A DNA stretch of 64,000 nt from Kitasatospora aureofaciens (GTDB lineage Bacteria; Actinomycetota; Actinomycetes; Streptomycetales; Streptomycetaceae). The position numbers were made by a program, and so were the translations under genes. Positions within the stretch are counted from its first letter, which is position 1; each line of letters starts with the position of its first letter. The notes beneath the pieces are model-generated. The model did no database searches. It had not been told where the DNA came from and saw only the letters and a program-made list of their open reading frames with translations. Location: positions 1 through 64,000 of the forward strand of contig NZ_JPRF03000030.1 in NCBI RefSeq assembly GCF_001188955.3, written 5' to 3'. Below are positions 51,741-60,317 of the stretch, piece after piece.

Positions 51741-52631
51741 ATGACACCCGAGACCCCCCGCCGCAGTGGACTGCGCGGCTTCGGCCGTACCGGACCGTCC
51801 CCCTGGACCGACCTGGACCGGCCGCCGCTGGACCAGGAGGTGCTGCGCCGCGACCTGGTCGTGCCGGGCGGGCTCTGGACCTCGCTGGACGTCGTCGCCG
51901 AGACCGGCTCGACCAACAGCGACCTCGCCGAGCGGGCCCGGGCCGGCGCGCCGCAGGGCGCGGTGCTGGTCGCCGAGGCGCAGAGCGCCGCGCGCGGCCG
52001 GCTGGACCGGCAGTGGACCGCCCCGGCCCGTTCCGGGCTGTTCCTGTCCTTCCTGCTGCGCCCCGAGGAGGTGCCGGTCGAGCGGTACGGCTGGCTGCCG
52101 ATCCTGGTCGGGGTGGCCGCCGCCAGCACCCTGGACCGGGTGGCGGGGGTCGAGGTCGGGCTGAAGTGGCCCAACGACCTCCAGGCGGTGATCGACGGCA
52201 CGGAGCGCAAGCTCGGCGGCATCCTCACCGAGCTCAGCGGCGGTGCGGTGGTGGTCGGGATGGGCCTGAACGTCTCGCTGCGCGCCGCCGAGCTGCCCGT
52301 CCCCACCGCCGGCTCGCTCGCTCTGGCCGGCGCCTCGACCACCGACCGGTCCGTCCTGCTGCGCGCCCTGCTGCGCGAGTTCGCCGGGCTGTACGGCGAG
52401 TGGACGGCGGCGGCCGGGGACCCGCACGCCAGCGACCTGCTGCGCGCGTACGTGGACCGCTGCAGCACGCTCGGCCGCCAGGTGAGGGTGCACCTGCCCG
52501 GCGACCACGAGCTGGCCGGCGAGGCGGTGGCGATCGACGGGGACGGCCGGCTGGTGGTCCGTACGGCCGACGGCGCACGCCGGGCGGTCGGGGCGGGGGA
52601 CGTGGTGCACGTCCGCCCCGAGCCGCGCTGA
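51741..52631 (+). CDS. birA: biotin--[acetyl-CoA-carboxylase] ligase
   Basis: A 296-residue biotin protein ligase without an N-terminal DNA-binding domain, so enzyme only and not repressor. ETGSTNSDLAERARAG and VLVAEAQSAARGRLDRQWTAP form the biotinyl-AMP site (GRGR-like motif written ARGRLDR). Then follow LKWPNDLQAVIDGTERKLGG and VVGMGLNVSL. The C-terminal SH3-like domain is present (LGRQVRVHLPGDHELAG). It attaches biotin to carriers such as AccA2 in this window. It is divergent from pccB with a gap of 256 bases that shows no other gene. Confidence 0.94.
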   Translation: MTPETPRRSGLRGFGRTGPSPWTDLDRPPLDQEVLRRDLVVPGGLWTSLDVVAETGSTNSDLAERARAGAPQGAVLVAEAQSAARGRLDRQWTAPARSGLFLSFLLRPEEVPVERYGWLPILVGVAAASTLDRVAGVEVGLKWPNDLQAVIDGTERKLGGILTELSGGAVVVGMGLNVSLRAAELPVPTAGSLALAGASTTDRSVLLRALLREFAGLYGEWTAAAGDPHASDLLRAYVDRCSTLGRQVRVHLPGDHELAGEAVAIDGDGRLVVRTADGARRAVGAGDVVHVRPEPR

Positions 52632-52777
52632 ACGGCAGTCTTCACCTCTCCTTGACTCGGGCGGATGCTCCGGATCACGCGATTCCGTGCGAACATTCCA
52701 CCTGGCAGCGGTGTGAGGCGCGCCACTGTCCGCCCGGGTGGCGGACGGTGCGCCCGGACAGGTAGGACACGAGGCAA

Positions 52778-53926
52778 GTGCGGCAACCGCACGGGGACGG
52801 ACCGGTGGCAGAGGACGGCAGCAGCGGGACGGCGGGCAACCACGACCCCACGGTCGCGCTCGAACTGGAACGCCTGATCCTGGACGCGCCACGCCGTTAC
52901 ACCCCGTACCAGGCCGCGCGCGCCGCCGACGTCCCGATGGAGCTGGCCACCCGGTTCTGGCGCGCCATGGGCTTCCCCGACATCGGCCAGTCCCGGGCGC
53001 TCACCGACGGCGACGTGATCGCGCTGCGGCGCCTGGCCGGCCTGGTCGAGTCCGGGCTGCTCAGCGAGTCGATGGCGATCCAGGTGGCCCGCTCCACCGG
53101 CCAGACCACGGCCCGGCTGGCCGGCTGGCAGATGGACACCTTCCTGGAGAACCTCACCCAGTCCGCCGAACCCGGGCTGACCCGCGCCGACGTCGCGTAC
53201 CCGCTGGTCGAGCTGCTGCTGCCGGAGCTGGAGCAGTTCCTGGTGTACGTCTGGCGGCGCCAGCTGGCCGCCGTCACCGGCCGGGTGGTGCAGGCCGCCG
53301 AGGACAACGAGATCACCAGCGGCCGGCTCGCCGTCGGCTTCGCGGACCTGGTCGGCTTCACCCGGCTGTCGCGGCGGCTGGAGGAGGAGGAGCTCGGCGA
53401 GCTGGTCGAGACCTTCGAGAACACCTGCTCGGACCTGATCGCCGGACAGGGCGGCCGGGTCATCAAGACCCTCGGCGACGAGATCCTCTACGTCACCGAG
53501 GACCCGTCCACCGCCGCCGAGATCGCGCTCAGCCTGATCGAGGCGCTGGCCGAGGACGACACCATCCCCGCACTGCGGGTCGGCATGGCCTTCGGGACGG
53601 TGACCCAGCGGATGGGCGACGTCTTCGGCACCACGGTCAACCTGGCCAGCCGGCTCACCTCGATCGCGCCCAAGGACGCGGTGCTGATCGACGGGGAGTT
53701 CGCCGCGGCGCTGGAGCAGCACGGCAGCGTCGGTCCGGCCGAGTCGGAGGGGCCCGGCCTGGCGGAGGCGCTGTCGGTGGCGGCCGGGATGCCCGCCTCC
53801 GGGCTGCCGGTGCCCGCGCCGGACACGGGGGCGCGGTTCCACCTGCAGCCGATGTGGCGGCGGCCGGTGCGGGGGCTGGGGCTGGTGGAGCCGTGGCTGC
53901 TGTCGCGGCGGACGAAGGCCGAGTAG
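52778..53926 (+). CDS. cya: class III adenylate cyclase
   Basis: A 382-residue soluble adenylyl cyclase. The N-terminal 180 residues are helical (RYTPYQAARAADVPMELATRFWRAMG, ARSTGQTTARLAGWQMDTFLENL) and look like the regulatory domain of actinobacterial Cya. The catalytic domain starts about residue 190: GFADLVGFTRLSRRLEEEE (first metal Asp), GRVIKTLGDEILYV (second metal Asp) and FGTTVNLASRLTSIA (transition-state Asn/Arg). It makes cAMP, which in Streptomyces acts through Crp in germination and development. GTG at 52778 has GAGG just upstream; GTG 52805 is an alternative. Confidence 0.93.
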   Translation: MRQPHGDGPVAEDGSSGTAGNHDPTVALELERLILDAPRRYTPYQAARAADVPMELATRFWRAMGFPDIGQSRALTDGDVIALRRLAGLVESGLLSESMAIQVARSTGQTTARLAGWQMDTFLENLTQSAEPGLTRADVAYPLVELLLPELEQFLVYVWRRQLAAVTGRVVQAAEDNEITSGRLAVGFADLVGFTRLSRRLEEEELGELVETFENTCSDLIAGQGGRVIKTLGDEILYVTEDPSTAAEIALSLIEALAEDDTIPALRVGMAFGTVTQRMGDVFGTTVNLASRLTSIAPKDAVLIDGEFAAALEQHGSVGPAESEGPGLAEALSVAAGMPASGLPVPAPDTGARFHLQPMWRRPVRGLGLVEPWLLSRRTKAE

Positions 53927-54138
53927 CGGGTGGCGCGCACAGGGCTCTTCGTCGGCCGGGTTCCCGGGCCCTCGGACGGGTGCCGAACGGTTGAAAGCCG
54001 TACCGTCGGGTGCGGGTCCATCCGGGCAAACGGGGCATAACCGAACGAAATCGCCATAGTCTTGGGGCAAGCGGCCGGACGGGTGCGGCCGACCGGTGGG
54101 GGTCCGGCAGGACCGAGCACAGGGAGCGAGGCGAGCCG

Positions 54139-55974
54139 GTGAGCAGTGAGGCGATCATGACGGACCGCGGCTGCGACTGCGATGGCCCGCACCGCTCCGA
54201 CCCGCTGCCCGACCTGCGGCTGCAGTCGGTGGTCGAACTCGCCCAGGACATGGCCGGGGCGCTCACCCCGCTGGAGGCCGTCCGCGCCGCCGCCGCCCGG
54301 GCCACCAAGGCGCTCGGCGCGACCATGGCCGCCGTCTCCGTATGGGACCGCGAGTCCGGCCGGCTCCGGGTGCTGGTCAACCACGGCGAGCTCGCGCCCG
54401 GCGAGGAGGAACTGCCCGAGGACGAGTCGTACCCGGTCGCGGACTTCCCGGAGATCGTCACCTACCTGGAGGAGCGCTGGAGCACCGGACGGCTGCCGCG
54501 CGCCTGGCTGCAGACCGCCGAGAACGACGAGCCGTACACCGGGCACATCCACCCGACCGCCGGCGCGTACTGCCAGGAACGCGCCGGCGCGCTGCGCCGG
54601 CGCGGCCGGGCCTGCTGCGTGGTCGCGCCGATCGTGCTGCACGGACAGGCCTGGGGAGAGCTGTACCTCGCCCGGTCGACCGGGATGCCCGGGTTCACCG
54701 AGGCCGACGCCGACTACGCGACCCTGCTCGCCGCCCAGGTCTCCGCCGGGCTCGCCCAGACCGAGCGCCTCGCCGACCTGCGCAAACTCGCCTTCTCCGA
54801 CCCGCTCACCGGCCTCGCCAACCGGCGCGCCGTCGACGCCCGGCTGGAGAGCGCGCTGGAGGCGCACAACCGGGACAACACCGTGGTCTCGCTGGTGGTC
54901 TGCGACGTCAACGGGCTGAAGCGGGTCAACGACCAGCTCGGCCACGAGATGGGCGACCGGCTCCTGGAGCGCTTCGCCCACCAGCTGTCCCTGGCCGCCG
55001 CCAAACTGCCCGGCAGCCTCGCCGCCCGGCTCGGCGGCGACGAGTTCTGCCTGCTCGCGGAGGGGCAGAAGGCCGACGAGGTGGTCGCCGTCGCCGAGGA
55101 ACTGTGCGCGCGGGCGCTCGCCCTGTCCGAGGGCGAGGGTGTCGCCTGCGGCGTCGCCTCCACCGGGGACTCCATCGGCCCGGTCACCACCCCCGACCGG
55201 CTCTTCCGGCTCGCCGACGCCGCCCAGTACCGCGCCAAGGCCGCCCGCGCCGCCCACCCGGTGGTCGCCGGGCGCAGCCACGGCCCCGGCTTCTCGCCCG
55301 ATCCCACCGTGCTGCTCGCCGACGCCGCCGACCCCCACCACCGCGCCGACGGCCGGCGCGGCCCCGGCGGCCGGGCCGGTGCGGCCGACCGGCGGCGCTT
55401 CCGCGGCGCCGCCCACAGCGCCGACCCGGGGCAGCTGCTCACCGCCGTGCTCTCGGCCCTCGACCAGGCCTCGGCCGCCCGGGCCGTCCACCCCGCCGAC
55501 ACCCTCGGCAAACTGGTCGTCGTCGCCGAGACCTCCGCCCGGCTGCTCGACGCCGTCGGCTGGTGGGTCTCGTACGTCCCGCCGGGCTCCCACCTGATGC
55601 GCACCTCCCAGCACGCCGTCTACCGGATGACCAGCGGCCCCAGCAGCACCCGCGCCGAGACCCAGCGCGCCCAGATCGAGGCACCCGACGCCGTCTTCGA
55701 CCTCCGCCACTACCCGATGACCCGCCGCGCCGTCCGCGGCGGCGCCTTCGCGCTGCGGGCGGGCGCGGCGGGCAACGACCCGGCGGAGGAGGCGATGCTC
55801 GTCGTCTCCGGCTACCGCGGCATGGTCGCGGCGGGCGGCCAGAACCCGGCGGGCGGCTGGCTGGTCGAGCTGTTCGCCGACGACGCCACCCTGCCGCTCG
55901 GCCAGGCGGCCTGCGCGATGCGGGCGCTGGTGGCGGTCGCCCTGGCGGGGGCGGCCTCGCCGCCGGTGATGTGA
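54139..55974 (+). CDS. GAF-GGDEF diguanylate cyclase with second C-terminal sensor-like domain
   Basis: 611 residues. An N-terminal GAF-like domain (about 30-215: VVELAQDMAGALTPLEAVRA ... WGELYLARSTGMPGFTEADA) precedes a GGDEF domain (DPLTGLANRRAVDARL, DVNGLKRVNDQLGHEMGD, ARLGGDEFCLLA). A Pro/Arg/Gly-rich linker leads to another alpha/beta module (LVVVAETSARLLDAVGWWVSYV). The active-site GGDEF is intact, so c-di-GMP synthesis is likely. The inhibitory RxxD site is absent (LPGS in its place). It may be the orthologue of the S. coelicolor GGDEF protein SCO4931 (CdgE, from memory). GTG 54139 and ATG 54157 both have good ribosome sites. Confidence 0.92.
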   Translation: MSSEAIMTDRGCDCDGPHRSDPLPDLRLQSVVELAQDMAGALTPLEAVRAAAARATKALGATMAAVSVWDRESGRLRVLVNHGELAPGEEELPEDESYPVADFPEIVTYLEERWSTGRLPRAWLQTAENDEPYTGHIHPTAGAYCQERAGALRRRGRACCVVAPIVLHGQAWGELYLARSTGMPGFTEADADYATLLAAQVSAGLAQTERLADLRKLAFSDPLTGLANRRAVDARLESALEAHNRDNTVVSLVVCDVNGLKRVNDQLGHEMGDRLLERFAHQLSLAAAKLPGSLAARLGGDEFCLLAEGQKADEVVAVAEELCARALALSEGEGVACGVASTGDSIGPVTTPDRLFRLADAAQYRAKAARAAHPVVAGRSHGPGFSPDPTVLLADAADPHHRADGRRGPGGRAGAADRRRFRGAAHSADPGQLLTAVLSALDQASAARAVHPADTLGKLVVVAETSARLLDAVGWWVSYVPPGSHLMRTSQHAVYRMTSGPSSTRAETQRAQIEAPDAVFDLRHYPMTRRAVRGGAFALRAGAAGNDPAEEAMLVVSGYRGMVAAGGQNPAGGWLVELFADDATLPLGQAACAMRALVAVALAGAASPPVM

Positions 55975-56303
55975 CGGCGGGGGTTGTTGTCGGGGGTGGG
56001 GGCTCTCGGGAGAGTGGGTGGCGCCGGGACGGTTCCGGGGGTGGCCGCTCGCCCGCAACGCCCCCTTCCGCAGCCACCCCCTCCACCGCCCCTCCCGCAG
56101 CGCGTCCCTCTCGCCTTGGTCGGGTGAGAGGGGTGGGGGGTGCTTGGTGGGCGCGCGGGGCGTTGCCCGCGCGCCCACGGAGGGGGATGTGCCGGTTCGG
56201 TGACCGGGGTGTCGCGGCTGGGTCGCGGTTGAGGGTACGGGGTGTCCTGGTGGGGGGCGGGGTGGGATGGTGTCGGGGCTGGACCGGGGAGCAGGGGGTG
56301 ACC
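55975..56303. other. gene-free spacer between the GGDEF gene and a small membrane gene
   Basis: 329 bases with G-rich tracts and CCGC-rich stretches. I see no convincing ORF, RNA or hairpin. Confidence 0.5.
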
Positions 56304-56681
56304 ATGGGCGGACGGCTGGTGGGTGCGGCGGTGACCGGGGTGCTGGTGCTGGGCGGCGGGGTGGCGGGGGCCGGGCCCGCGTCGGCGGTGCCGGTGGTGC
56401 GAGTGGTGCCGGTGGTGCGGGCGGCGGGGCAGGTCGGTACGGCGTCGGCGGGGGCGACCGGTCCGGCGGCTGTGCGGACGGCGCGGGTCGGGCTGCGGGC
56501 GCATCAGATCACCCACGCGTCCTCGCGGCACAAGCGCAAGACCCGGCGCAGCGTGGTCGGCCGGGCGCTCGACGCGGTTTTCGGCTGGCTCGCCTTCGCC
56601 GTGCTGCTGGTCGTGCTGTTGGTGGTACTCGCGGTGTACGCGGTCAGGCGTCGGAGGTCCCGCTGGCGGCAGGGTGGTTGA
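56304..56681 (+). CDS. putative secreted or membrane protein, single C-terminal helix
   Basis: A 125-residue ORF: signal-like N-terminus (GRLVGAAVTGVLVLGGGVAGAGPASA), a Val/Ala-rich linker and a basic segment (HKRKTRRSVVGRALD). One membrane helix (WLAFAVLLVVLLVVLAVYAV) and the basic end RRRRSRWRQGG follow. ATG 56304 has GGGGGTG upstream. No family is recognised. Its last 38 bases overlap the 3' end of the converging TetR gene, which is uncommon but possible, so coding status is less sure. Confidence 0.6.
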   Translation: MGGRLVGAAVTGVLVLGGGVAGAGPASAVPVVRVVPVVRAAGQVGTASAGATGPAAVRTARVGLRAHQITHASSRHKRKTRRSVVGRALDAVFGWLAFAVLLVVLLVVLAVYAVRRRRSRWRQGG

Positions 56682-57264
56682 GGGCCCGTAGGGCGGCGTC
56701 GACCAGGCGGTCCGCGTGCTCGTGGGTGAGCGGGCCGAGCCGGTACTGCCAGCGGTAGTAGAGCGGTCCGTAGACCAGTTCGACGGCGAGGTCGAGGTCG
56801 GCGTCGGGGGCGAGTTGGCCGGCCTCGCGGGCGGCCCGGAGGCGGTCGCGGGTGACTTCCAGTAGCGGGTCCAGCAGGCGGGTGCGGTACTCGGAGTGCA
56901 GCACCGGGTCGTTGAGGAGCTCGGCGATGATGGCGCGATAGGTGCGGTCGGCGCGCGGGTCGGTGAGTTCGTCGCTGGTGGGGCGCAGGACGGCCCGCAG
57001 GTCGGCGGCGAGGTCGCCGGTGTCGGGGAGGGCGAGGCCGCCCTCGTGCTGGTTGACGGCGAGGAAGGCGTCGAAGACCACGGCGCCCTTTGAGGGCCAC
57101 CACCGGTAGATGGTCTGCTTGCCGACGCCGGCCCGGGCGGCGATCGCCTCGATGGTCAGCTTGCCGTAGCCGACTTCGGCGACGAGCTCGGCGGCGGCGG
57201 TGAGGACGGCGGCGCGGGCGCGTTCGCTGCGGCGGGCGGGGTCGGGGGCGGTTCTGGAGGCCAT
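56644..57264 (-). CDS. TetR family transcriptional regulator
   Basis: A 206-residue regulator. The DNA-binding domain is clear (VLTAAAELVAEVGYGKLTIEA, AARAGVGKQTIYRWWPSKGAVV). The ligand domain resembles the TetR_C_11/16 type (YRAIIAELLNDPVLHSEYR, GPLYYRWQYRLGPL). It is divergent from the macrolide-type glycosyltransferase gene with a palindrome in between, so it most likely represses that gene and responds to the glycosyl acceptor or a related compound. There is no ribosome site before the ATG; TAGACT 6 bases upstream suggests a leaderless mRNA. Confidence 0.92.
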   Translation of the reverse strand: MASRTAPDPARRSERARAAVLTAAAELVAEVGYGKLTIEAIAARAGVGKQTIYRWWPSKGAVVFDAFLAVNQHEGGLALPDTGDLAADLRAVLRPTSDELTDPRADRTYRAIIAELLNDPVLHSEYRTRLLDPLLEVTRDRLRAAREAGQLAPDADLDLAVELVYGPLYYRWQYRLGPLTHEHADRLVDAALRALNHPAASGTSDA

Positions 57265-57288
57265 GGGAAAAGTCTATGCGAGATGACG

Positions 57289-57337
57289 AGACGAGACGTA
57301 TTGTCTTACTGTTCCTGCGAGACGGAACGTCTCGTCT
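57289..57337. promoter_or_regulatory. TetR operator-like palindromes in the divergent gap
   Basis: CGAGACG-GAA-CGTCTCG (57318-57334) is a perfect 7-bp-arm palindrome. A larger inverted pair, AGACGAGACGT (57289-57299) and ACGTCTCGTCT (57327-57337), encloses it. The 97-base gap between the TetR and glycosyltransferase starts is mostly covered by these repeats. Confidence 0.65.
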
Positions 57338-57361
57338 TCATCGCTTTCCCCGGAGGTGCAC

Positions 57362-58552
57362 ATGAACCGCCCCGCACACATCCTGATGGTCTCCGTTCCG
57401 GCGCACGGGCACGTCAACCCCAGCCTCGCCGTGATCACCGAGCTGGTCGCCCGGGGGTACCGGGTCAGTTACGTCAACGACCCGTCCTTCCGCGAGATCG
57501 TCGAGTCCACCGGGGCGTCCTTCGTCCCGTACGCGACCGCGCTGCCGCTCACCGACGACCCGGCCGGCTGGCCGGAGGACCCGGTGGCGATCCAGGAGGT
57601 GTTCCTGGACGACGCGCTGTCGATGTGGTCCGCCCTGCTGGAGGCCTTCGAGGACGACCACCCCGACCTGGTGCTCTACGACATCGCGGGCTTCGCCGGG
57701 CGGGCGCTCGGCGAACGGCTGGGCGTGCCGGTGGTGCAGCTGTCCTCCAGCTTCGTCGGCTGGGACGGCGGCGAAGAGGACCTGGCCGAGGTCTTCGAGG
57801 CGATCCGCAGTGGCCCCGGCGGCCCCGAGCACCACCGGCGGTTCGCCGACTGGCTGGCCGGGGCCGGCGCGGTGCAGCGGGACGTCGAGGCCTTCAAGAA
57901 CCGCCCCGAGCGGTGCATCGCGCTCGTCCCGCGGGCGCTCCAGCCCAACGCGGACCGGGTGGACGAGCGGCGGGTCAGCTTCGTCGGGCCCTGCTTCGGC
58001 GACCGTGCCCACCAGGGGCGGTGGGAGCGCCCGGCGGGCGCCGAGAAGGTGCTGCTGGTCTCGCTGGGCTCGGCCTACACCAACCAGCCCGCGTTCTACC
58101 GGGCGTGCATCGAGGCCTTCGGCGACCTGCCGGGCTGGCACACCGTGCTGCAGATAGGCCGGCACACCGACCTGGCGGCGCTGGGCGAGGTGCCGGACAC
58201 CGTGGAGGTGCACCGGTGGGTGCCGCAGCTGTCGGTGCTCGCCCAGGCGGACGCCTTCGTCACCCACGCGGGCATGGGCGGCTCCAGCGAGGGGCTGTTC
58301 CACGCGGTGCCGATGATCGCCGTGCCGCAGGCTGTCGACCAGTTCGCCAACGCGGACGCGCTGGTCGGCCTCGGCGTGGCGCGCCGGTTGGACACCGAGC
58401 AGGCCACCGCGGAGGCGCTGCGCGCCGCGCTGCTGGAGCTGGTCGACGATCCGGCGGTGGCCGAGCGGCTGGCGGTGCTGTCCGCCGCGGGCCGGGCCGA
58501 GGGTGGCACCGTGCGGGCAGTGGACCTGATCGAGGCCGAGCTGAAGGGTTAG
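57362..58552 (+). CDS. macrolide glycosyltransferase family protein (MGT/OleD type)
   Basis: A 396-residue GT-B fold, family 1 glycosyltransferase. The N-terminal acceptor domain starts ILMVSVPAHGHVNPSLAVI, with the catalytic His in AHGHVNP. The donor (UDP-sugar) domain has KVLLVSLGSAYTNQPAFY, VEVHRWVPQLSVLAQADAFVTHAGMGG and VPQAVDQFANADALVGLG. Such enzymes, for example OleD and Mgt of Streptomyces, glucosylate and inactivate macrolides and other phenolic compounds for self-protection. GGAGG lies 6 bases before ATG 57362. It is controlled by the divergent TetR gene, by inference. Confidence 0.93.
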   Translation: MNRPAHILMVSVPAHGHVNPSLAVITELVARGYRVSYVNDPSFREIVESTGASFVPYATALPLTDDPAGWPEDPVAIQEVFLDDALSMWSALLEAFEDDHPDLVLYDIAGFAGRALGERLGVPVVQLSSSFVGWDGGEEDLAEVFEAIRSGPGGPEHHRRFADWLAGAGAVQRDVEAFKNRPERCIALVPRALQPNADRVDERRVSFVGPCFGDRAHQGRWERPAGAEKVLLVSLGSAYTNQPAFYRACIEAFGDLPGWHTVLQIGRHTDLAALGEVPDTVEVHRWVPQLSVLAQADAFVTHAGMGGSSEGLFHAVPMIAVPQAVDQFANADALVGLGVARRLDTEQATAEALRAALLELVDDPAVAERLAVLSAAGRAEGGTVRAVDLIEAELKG

Positions 58553-58644
58553 TCGCTGGGAGCGGCCCCCCGGGGGGAGTGGACCCCCGGGGGTGCGGCA
58601 CGGATCCGGGCATCGGAGAATCCGGATCGGATGGTGGGCAGCTG

Positions 58645-58680
58645 TTGTCATATCTCCATTCACCTGATGTGATTGTGTAT
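58645..58680 (+). promoter_or_regulatory. hutH promoter predicting a leaderless mRNA
   Basis: TTGTCA (58645-58650), 17 bases, then TGTGAT (58668-58673); the ATG starts 7 bases after the -10. No ribosome site is present. The AT-rich stretch 58648-58690 is unlike the surroundings. It is a likely target area for the histidine-utilisation repressor. Confidence 0.55.
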
Positions 58681-60264
58681 ATGGATATGCACAGTGCTGT
58701 GGCCCCCGACGCTCCGCTGGTCCAGGTCGGTAAGGCCGACGTCAGTGCGGAGGACGTGCTGGCCGTCGCCCGGGGCAACGCCCGGGTCGAGATCGGTCCC
58801 GACGCGCTCGCCGAGATGGCGGCCGCCCGCGCGCGGATCGACGCCCTCGCGGCCGAGCCGCGCCCCGTCTACGGCGTGTCGACCGGCTTCGGCGCGCTCG
58901 CCGTCCGGCACATCAGCCCCGAGCTGCGTGCCCAGCTGCAGCGCTCGCTGGTCCGCTCGCACGCGGCCGGCATGGGCCCGGCGGTCGAGCGCGAGGTGGT
59001 CCGCGCGCTGATGTTCCTCCGGATGAAGACGCTGGCCTCCGGCCGCACCGGCGTCCGCCCGCTGGTCGCCCAGACCATGGCCGCCCTGCTCAACGCGGGC
59101 ATCACCCCGGTGGTGCGCGAGTTCGGCTCGCTCGGCTGCTCCGGCGACCTCGCGCCGCTGTCGCACTGCGCCCTGGTGCTGATGGGCGAGGGCACCGCCA
59201 CCGGCCCGGACGGTGTGGAGAAGCCCGTCGCCGAGCTGCTGGCCGCCGCCGGGATCGAGCCGGTCGAGCTGCTGGAGAAGGAGGGCCTGGCCCTCATCAA
59301 CGGCACCGACGGCATGCTCGGCATGCTCGTGATGGCCATCGCCGACCTGCAGCGCCTGTTCACCACCGCCGACATCACCGCCGCGATGACCCTGGAGGCG
59401 CTGCTCGGCACCGACAAGGTGCTCGCCCCCGAGCTGCACGCCCCGATACGCCCGCACCCGGGCCAGGCGCTCAGCGCCGCCAACATGCTCGCCGTGCTCA
59501 AGGGCTCCGGCCTCACCGGCCACCACCAGGACGACGCGCCGCGAGTCCAGGACGCCTACTCGATCCGCTGCGCCCCGCAGGTCGCCGGGGCCGGCCGGGA
59601 CACCCTGGCGCACGCCCAGCTGGTCGCCTCGCGCGAGCTCGCCGCCTCGGTGGACAACCCGGTGGTGCTGCCGGACGGCCGGGTGGAGTCCAACGGCAAC
59701 TTCCACGGTGCGCCGGTGGCGTACGTGCTGGACTTCCTCGCCATCGCCGCCGCCGACCTCGGCTCGATCTCCGAGCGCCGCACCGACCGGCTGCTCGACA
59801 AGGCCCGCTCGCACGGCCTGCCGGCCTTCCTGGCCGACGACCCGGGCGTGGACTCCGGCCTGATGATCGCCCAGTACACCCAGGCGGCGCTGGTCAGCGA
59901 GAACAAGCGGCTCGCCGTCCCGGCCTCGGTCGACTCGATCCCGTCCTCCGCGATGCAGGAGGACCACGTGTCGATGGGCTGGTCGGCCGCCCGCAAGCTG
60001 CGCCAGGCCGTCGAGAACCTCGGCCGCATCCTCGCCGTCGAACTGACCGCCGCAGCCCGCGCGCTGGAGATCCGTCAGCAGGCCGACGCCTCGGGCGGGC
60101 TGGCCCCGGCCACCGCGGCCGCGATGGCCGCCGCCCGTGAGGCGGGGGTCGGCGGCGCCGGCCGCGACCGCTTCCTCTCGCCGGACCTGGAGGCCGCCGC
60201 CGCGCTGGTCGCCTCCGGGGACCTGGTGCGGGCGGTCGAGCGGGTCACCGGCCCGCTGGCCTGA
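58681..60264 (+). CDS. hutH: histidine ammonia-lyase
   Basis: A 527-residue enzyme removing ammonia from L-histidine to give urocanate, the first step of histidine use. The self-formed MIO cofactor region reads FGSLGCSGDLAPLSHCAL, thus a Cys-Ser-Gly triad and not the usual Ala-Ser-Gly; I recall the same in the S. griseus enzyme. Other blocks: PVYGVSTGFGAL (catalytic Tyr), NGTDGML, QDAYSIRCAPQ, SNGNFHGAPVA and SSAMQEDHVSMGWSAARKL. No other hut gene is adjacent, as is usual in streptomycetes where hutU and hutI lie elsewhere. ATG 58681 fits the promoter geometry; ATG 58687 is an alternative. Confidence 0.95.
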   Translation: MDMHSAVAPDAPLVQVGKADVSAEDVLAVARGNARVEIGPDALAEMAAARARIDALAAEPRPVYGVSTGFGALAVRHISPELRAQLQRSLVRSHAAGMGPAVEREVVRALMFLRMKTLASGRTGVRPLVAQTMAALLNAGITPVVREFGSLGCSGDLAPLSHCALVLMGEGTATGPDGVEKPVAELLAAAGIEPVELLEKEGLALINGTDGMLGMLVMAIADLQRLFTTADITAAMTLEALLGTDKVLAPELHAPIRPHPGQALSAANMLAVLKGSGLTGHHQDDAPRVQDAYSIRCAPQVAGAGRDTLAHAQLVASRELAASVDNPVVLPDGRVESNGNFHGAPVAYVLDFLAIAAADLGSISERRTDRLLDKARSHGLPAFLADDPGVDSGLMIAQYTQAALVSENKRLAVPASVDSIPSSAMQEDHVSMGWSAARKLRQAVENLGRILAVELTAAARALEIRQQADASGGLAPATAAAMAAAREAGVGGAGRDRFLSPDLEAAAALVASGDLVRAVERVTGPLA

Positions 60265-60270
60265 GTTGTC

Positions 60271-60317
60271 CCGGACGCGGGGCGGCCGGGGCTCAGTCCC
60301 AGTCGCCCCGCGTCCGG
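60271..60317. terminator. bidirectional hairpin terminator after hutH
   Basis: CCGGACGCGGGGCG (60271-60284) pairs perfectly with 60304-60317 (14 bp, loop 19). The right arm lies inside the 3' end of the converging membrane gene. Confidence 0.72.

Noticed and set aside
58565..58598. CCCCCCGGGGGG and CCCCCGGGGG runs as a terminator after the glycosyltransferase gene
   Set aside because: Very short self-complementary blocks without a proper loop; could contribute, but not called with confidence.
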